This document shows positions 59,937 to 64,000 of a stretch of DNA of 64,000 nucleotides, piece after piece. Source of the DNA: Mycobacterium colombiense (lineage in GTDB: Bacteria > Actinomycetota > Actinomycetes > Mycobacteriales > Mycobacteriaceae); contig NZ_LZSX01000027.1 of assembly GCF_001665835.1 (NCBI RefSeq), positions 32,601 through 96,600 on the forward strand. Reading direction: 5' to 3'. How positions within the stretch are numbered: the first letter of the stretch is position 1; each line of letters opens with the position of its first letter. Under the pieces are notes generated by a model. It was not told the DNA's origin. It worked only from the letters and a program-made list of their open reading frames with translations, and did not search any database. Made by a program: the position numbers and the translations under genes.

Positions 59937-60767
59937 ATGCTGACAACGACGGTCGATGGCTTATGGGTTTTGCAGGCGCTCACCGGGGTGGAGCAAACCT
60001 GCCCTGAGCTGGGACTGCGTCCGATGCTGCCGCGACTGGACACCCCGGAGCGCGCGAGGAGCCACCCCGCGGCCGCCGATTTGGTGTCCGCCGGTGCGCT
60101 CGACGAGGCGGGCAATGTCGATCCGATGATCCGCGAGTGGCTGACGGTCCTGTTACGGCGGGACCTGGGGCTGCTGGTGATGATCGGGGTTCCGGGCCGC
60201 GAGCCGACGCGCGCATCGATTTGCCGTTTCGCGACGTGGTGGGTGGTGTTGGAACGCCACGGCGACATGGTGCGGTTGTATCCCGCGGGCACGGCCGGCA
60301 ACGAAGCGTCGGCCAGTGACCTCCTGGTCGGTCAGATCGAGCGGCTGTGCGGCGTCGCCGAGACGGCGCCGCTGAAGCCGGTCACCCTCGACACCGAGCA
60401 GTTGCTCAACTCGGTGCGCGACACCGCCAGCTTGCGCTCGTTCCTGCTCGAACAGCGCCTCGACGCCGACCAGCTGCAGATGGTCCTGACGGCCGCCGAC
60501 CCCGCGCGGTCCGCGCAGGCGAACATCGTGGGGCTGCAGGCCGGTGTCGGGCCGGACGAATTGGCGCGGATCGCCGTCGGCGATTCGACGGTGTCCATCG
60601 TCGACACCCCCGCGGGCCGGATCTGCATCGAGAGCGTCACCTCGGGCCAGCGTCAGTACCAGATTCTCTCGCCGGGCTCGCGCACGGACATCAGCGGAGC
60701 CATTCAACGGCTCATCCGCCGGCTGCCCGCCGGCGACGAGTGGCACTCGTATCGGCGAGTGGTGTGA
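59937..60767 (+). CDS. espG2: EspG2: ESX-2 specific chaperone of PE-PPE proteins
   Basis: 276 aa, the length of EspG2. TVDGLWVLQALTGVEQTCPELGLRPMLPRLDTPERARSH at the N-terminus, central WLTVLLRRDLGLLVMIGVPGREPTRASICRFATWWVVLERHGDMVRL and C-terminal VSIVDTPAGRICIESVTSGQRQYQILSPGSRTD. EspG proteins bind the tip of the PPE partner and deliver the PE-PPE pair to the matching ESX machine. Position after esxC is conserved. ATG 59937 (MLTTTVDG) is taken. Confidence 0.9.
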   Translation: MLTTTVDGLWVLQALTGVEQTCPELGLRPMLPRLDTPERARSHPAAADLVSAGALDEAGNVDPMIREWLTVLLRRDLGLLVMIGVPGREPTRASICRFATWWVVLERHGDMVRLYPAGTAGNEASASDLLVGQIERLCGVAETAPLKPVTLDTEQLLNSVRDTASLRSFLLEQRLDADQLQMVLTAADPARSAQANIVGLQAGVGPDELARIAVGDSTVSIVDTPAGRICIESVTSGQRQYQILSPGSRTDISGAIQRLIRRLPAGDEWHSYRRVV

Positions 60768-60917
60768 GGAGTGTGCTCGGCTACCGGACGCCAACCGCGC
60801 ATGGTGTGCGGGAAGCGAACCGATGAAACTAACTTAGATAACCAAAGTCTTGGAATAGCAACGCCTGTCGTACTTGAAAGGTTTCTGAACGGGTAAACGC
60901 GGTATCGCCAACCGTGT

Positions 60918-60930
60918 TAGCATCTCGTCG
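60918..60930 (+). promoter_or_regulatory. Internal promoter giving a leaderless mRNA for the ESX-2 ATPase gene
   Basis: TAGCAT at 60918-60923 ends six bases before GTG 60930, the spacing at which mycobacterial transcription starts on the first codon base. No ribosome binding site is present. The 162-base gap after espG2 is the longest inside the locus. Together this indicates a second, leaderless transcription unit for the downstream ESX-2 genes. Confidence 0.5.
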
Positions 60931-61955
60931 TGACGAGCCCTTGGAATGACCCGAATATGTCGGACGAAGGAGCGCTCAGACGGGGGGATCCGTCAGGGGG
61001 CAGCAACTTCCCGGATTCGGTATCCGACACGATGCGTATTACCGATCTGGCCGCGCCGCGAAAAATTCCACCAGGGTCGGGATGGCGGAAATTCATTTAC
61101 TCCATCTCGTTTCACAAAATAAATCCCGGTGAGTCGCCCCGTGAGCGGCACTACCGGGATTTGCAGAATCGCATCCGCCGGCATATTCGACGGCAATACG
61201 TCATCACGGTCGTCTCCGGCAAGGGCGGCGTGGGCGTCACGACGCTCGTCGCCTGCCTCGGGGGTGTGTTCCGGGAATGCCGCCCGCAGAACGTGATTGC
61301 GATCGACGCCGTCCCGGGCTTCGGGACTCTGGCCGACCGCATCGACGAATCCCCGCCCGGCGACTACACCGCCATCATCAACGACACCGATGTCCAGGGC
61401 TACGCGGATATTCGAGAACATCTGGGCCAAAACGTCATTGGGCTCGACGTCCTGGCCGGAAACCGGACCTCCGACCAGCCCAGGCCGCTGGTGCCCGCGA
61501 TGTTTTCCGGGGTGCTGTCGCGGCTGCGGCGCACCCACACCGTGATGATCGTCGACACCTCTCCGGACCTCGAGCACGAAGTGATGAAGCCGGTGCTGGA
61601 GAACACCGACACCCTCGTGTTCGTCTCCGGCATCACCGCGGACCGGTCACGTCCGGTGCTGCGGGCGGTCGATTACCTGCGGTCGCAGGGTTACCACGAA
61701 TTGGTCTCGCGCAGCACCGTGATTGTCAACCACACCGACCAGATCACCGACAAGGATGCGTTGGCTTACCTGACCGAGCGGTTCACCAAGGTCGGGGCGA
61801 CGGTCGAAGTGCTGCCGTTTGATCCCCACCTCGCCAAAGGCGGCATCATCGATACGGTTCACGAGCTGAATAAGAAATCGCGATTGCGCCTCTTCGAAAT
61901 CACCGCCGGGTTGGCGGACAAATACATTCCTGACGCCGAGCGGTCCGTGCCGTGA
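60930..61955 (+). CDS. MinD/ParA-like ATPase of ESX-2 (Rv3888c-like)
   Basis: 341 aa, as in M. tuberculosis Rv3888c, which has the same position between espG2 and eccD2. After a 90-residue hydrophilic N-terminus comes a SIMIBI ATPase: deviant Walker [36 protein letters not shown], switch region [13 protein letters not shown], and [22 protein letters not shown]. Similar proteins near ESX-1 (EspI, Rv3876) regulate secretion under low ATP. There is no membrane segment. It overlaps eccD2 by GTGA (61952-61955). Confidence 0.87.
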   Translation: MTSPWNDPNMSDEGALRRGDPSGGSNFPDSVSDTMRITDLAAPRKIPPGSGWRKFIYSISFHKINPGESPRERHYRDLQNRIRRHIRRQYVITVVSGKGGVGVTTLVACLGGVFRECRPQNVIAIDAVPGFGTLADRIDESPPGDYTAIINDTDVQGYADIREHLGQNVIGLDVLAGNRTSDQPRPLVPAMFSGVLSRLRRTHTVMIVDTSPDLEHEVMKPVLENTDTLVFVSGITADRSRPVLRAVDYLRSQGYHELVSRSTVIVNHTDQITDKDALAYLTERFTKVGATVEVLPFDPHLAKGGIIDTVHELNKKSRLRLFEITAGLADKYIPDAERSVP

Positions 61956-63481
61956 CAGCGCCGCATAAGGTCGCCTTCCCGGCGCGTTGTGCGGTCAACA
62001 TTTCTTACGAGAAGCACCTGTGTTCGCAGGTATTCCCCGCCGGAATTCCGATGGAGGGATTCTTCGAGGGAATGGTCGAGCTGTTCGATGCCGATTTGAA
62101 GCGCAAAGGCTTTGACGGCATCGCATTGCCCGCCGGCAGCTACGAACTCCACAAGATCAACGGCGTTCGCCTCGATATCAACAAAAGCCTCGACGAGCTG
62201 GGCGTCCAGGACGGCGACACCCTGGTGCTGGTGCCCCGGGTCGACGGCGAGTCGTTCGAACCGCAATACGAGTCGCTGTCCACGGGGTTGGCGGCCATGG
62301 GCAAGTGGCTGGGCCGCGACGGTGGCGATCGGATGTTCGCGCCGGTGACACCGTTGACGGCCGCACACACCGCGGTCGCGGTGATCGCGATGGCCGTCGG
62401 GGTCGTGGCGGCCCTGACCCTGCGGGCACGGACCTTCACCGACGGCCCCATCCCGGCCACGGTGTCGGGCGCCGTCGGCGCCCTGCTGCTGGTCGCGACG
62501 CTGGTGGTGCGGAGCGGGTGGCGGGAGCGGCGCGACCTGTTCAGCGGGTTCGCCTGGCTGGCGGTGTTGTCGCTCGCCACCGCCGGTGCCTGCGCGCCCC
62601 CCGGTGTGCTGGGTGCGGCTCATGGCCTCATCGGCGCCGTCGTGGTGATCCTGGGCGCCATCGCCATCGGGGTGACCGCGCGAAACCGTTGGCAGACAGC
62701 GGTGGTCACCGCGGTGGTGACCGTCTGCGGGATCCTGGCCGCCGTCGCCGCCGTCCGCATGTTCCGGCCGGCCTCGGCCCAGGTGCTGGCGGTCTGCGTG
62801 TTGGTCGGATTGCTTGTCCTGGTCCGGATGGCCCCCCTGATCGCGTTGTGGGTGGCGCGGGTCAGACCGCCGCATTTCGGATCGATCACCGGCCGTGATC
62901 TGTTCGCGCGGCGCGAGGGAATGCCCGTCGACACGGTGTCTCCGGTCAGTGAGGACGAATCCGAGGACGAGGACAACGAATTGACCGACATCACCGCGCG
63001 CGGTGCCGCGATCGCCGCCTCGGCGCGCTTGGTCAACGCGGTCCAGGTGGGCCTGTGCGTCGGGGTGTCGGTAGTGCTGCCCGCCGCGGTGTGGGGCGTG
63101 TTGACGCCGGGACGCCAGTGGGCGTGGTTGGCGCTGGTGGTCGCCGGGCTCGTGGTGGGCATCTTCCTCACCCAGGGGCGAGGGTTCGCCGCCAAATATC
63201 AGGCCATAGCGCTCGTGTGCGGGGCGTCCGCCGCGGTGTGCGCGGGGGTGGTCAAATACGCGGTCGCCGCGCCGAACGACGCCATGACCGGGCTGATGTG
63301 GCCGGTGGTGGCGGTGGCGACGTTCGCCGCGTTGGGTTTGGCCGCGGCACTTTTGGTGCCGGCCATGAGGTTTCGGCCATTCATCCGGTTGACCGTGGAA
63401 TGGGTGGAAGTGCTCGCGTTCATCGTCCTGTTGCCGGCGGCGGCGGCCTTGGGAGGGCTCTTCACGTGGATTCGCCACTGA
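61952..63481 (+). CDS. eccD2: EccD2: ESX-2 membrane component
   Basis: 509 aa from GTG 61952. A ubiquitin-like N-terminal domain (about 1-110, [26 protein letters not shown] to [14 protein letters not shown]) and 11 membrane helices (about 130-500) split by an acidic cytosolic loop [21 protein letters not shown]. This is the standard EccD layout; EccD dimers form the membrane rim of the ESX pore. Its length is as in M. tuberculosis EccD2. The mycP2 GTG lies 16 bases inside its 3-prime end. Confidence 0.92.
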   Translation: MTAPHKVAFPARCAVNISYEKHLCSQVFPAGIPMEGFFEGMVELFDADLKRKGFDGIALPAGSYELHKINGVRLDINKSLDELGVQDGDTLVLVPRVDGESFEPQYESLSTGLAAMGKWLGRDGGDRMFAPVTPLTAAHTAVAVIAMAVGVVAALTLRARTFTDGPIPATVSGAVGALLLVATLVVRSGWRERRDLFSGFAWLAVLSLATAGACAPPGVLGAAHGLIGAVVVILGAIAIGVTARNRWQTAVVTAVVTVCGILAAVAAVRMFRPASAQVLAVCVLVGLLVLVRMAPLIALWVARVRPPHFGSITGRDLFARREGMPVDTVSPVSEDESEDEDNELTDITARGAAIAASARLVNAVQVGLCVGVSVVLPAAVWGVLTPGRQWAWLALVVAGLVVGIFLTQGRGFAAKYQAIALVCGASAAVCAGVVKYAVAAPNDAMTGLMWPVVAVATFAALGLAAALLVPAMRFRPFIRLTVEWVEVLAFIVLLPAAAALGGLFTWIRH

Positions 63482-64000
63482 AAAGGGCCGCGGCGGTGAC
63501 CGCCGCCGTCACCCTGGTCGCGTTATCAGCCAACATCCCTGCCGCACTTGCCATTACACCACCCATGGTGGATCCGGGAATGGTGCCGCCGGACGGTCCG
63601 CCACGATCCGACCAGCCGATGCGCCGCGCCAACAGCTGCTCGACCCCGATCACCGTGCGCAACCCCGATGTCGCGCAGATGGCACCCGGCTTCAACCTGC
63701 TGAACATCACGAAGGCGTGGCAGTACAGCACCGGCAACGGCGTGCCCGTGGCGGTCATCGACACCGGGGTCTCGCCGAACTCGCGACTACCGGTGGTGCC
63801 CGGTGGCGACTACATCATGGGCGAGGACGGTCTGTCGGATTGCGACGCGCACGGCACGATCGTCGGCTCGATCATCGGCGCTGCGCCGCAAGGGATTTTG
63901 CCAATGCCGCGGCCGATGCCCGCCACTCCGGCGTTCCCTCCGCCGGCCGGCCCGCCGCCGGTCGCCGGGGCACCGCCCCCGCCGGTCGAAGTTCCACCCC
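63466..64000 (+). CDS. mycP2: MycP2 mycosin (subtilisin-like protease), N-terminal part
   Basis: 178 codons visible, cut by the right edge. GTG 63466 lies inside eccD2. Signal peptide ([20 protein letters not shown], cleavage near residue 31), N-terminal extension [20 protein letters not shown], then the protease start [24 protein letters not shown] with the catalytic Asp, and [19 protein letters not shown] with the His. A Pro-rich stretch ([18 protein letters not shown]) follows, as in MycP2. The Ser part is outside the window. Mycosins stabilise and are required by the ESX membrane complex. Confidence 0.92.
   Translation, partial: MDSPLKRAAAVTAAVTLVALSANIPAALAITPPMVDPGMVPPDGPPRSDQPMRRANSCSTPITVRNPDVAQMAPGFNLLNITKAWQYSTGNGVPVAVIDTGVSPNSRLPVVPGGDYIMGEDGLSDCDAHGTIVGSIIGAAPQGILPMPRPMPATPAFPPPAGPPPVAGAPPPPVEVPP

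Noticed and set aside
61859..63478. 539-codon minus-strand frame opposite eccD2
   Set aside because: Repetitive His/Gly/Arg/Asp composition is the mirror of a GC-rich membrane protein gene.

Overview
The window is mycobacterial chromosomal DNA. It is high-GC, densely packed with short or ATGA/GTGA-overlapping junctions, and carries families found together only in mycobacteria: a complete yrbE-mce operon, PE/PPE proteins, an ESX (type VII secretion) locus, mycolic-acid cyclopropane synthase, WS/DGAT, F420-dependent oxidoreductases and CYP142. The ESX locus matches ESX-2 (esxD, esxC, espG2, eccD2, mycP2), which points to a slow grower. I cannot name the species. No rRNA, tRNA, CRISPR array or insertion sequence was seen.

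Layout. 1-815 (minus): an exported protein translationally coupled to a gene that runs off the left edge. 1-13 kb (plus): mce operon yrbEA-yrbEB-mceABCDEF, a Mce-associated membrane protein, a secreted protein and a tandem double-TetR regulator of the Mce3R type; overlapping palindromes lie in its promoter region. 13-17 kb: small membrane proteins, an orphan PPE C-terminal domain, two methyltransferases and a Ddn-like F420 protein. 17-28 kb: SulP transporter, LLM oxidoreductase, 2-hydroxyacid dehydrogenase, RsbW-like kinase behind a SigF-like promoter, CYP142, WS/DGAT, PhoU, MFS symporter, hemerythrin and a mycolate cyclopropane synthase.

28.7-32.8 kb: a phosphonate-type locus, with a PHS-family transporter divergent from a GntR/HutC regulator, a PhnX-like hydrolase and a phosphonate-type alcohol dehydrogenase. 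33.3-36.0 kb: the most unusual stretch, a more AT-rich islet on the minus strand bounded by two diverged copies of one gene tail. It carries six small genes: three single-TM micropeptides of 31-44 aa with a related end motif, an 84-aa protein, a Cys-rich 178-aa protein and a 161-aa beta-rich protein. I know no described system with this composition.

36-57 kb: housekeeping and accessory genes, including VOC, NUDIX and HAD enzymes, a 991-aa basic amino acid decarboxylase, a PadR-controlled F420/NTF2 pair, an aliphatic-sulfonate type ABC transporter, an Eis-like acetyltransferase, an acyl-CoA dehydrogenase with TetR regulator, and a PrrB-like orphan histidine kinase. 57.5-64 kb: the ESX-2 locus from PE36 to mycP2, cut by the right edge, without eccB2/eccC2 in their usual upstream position.
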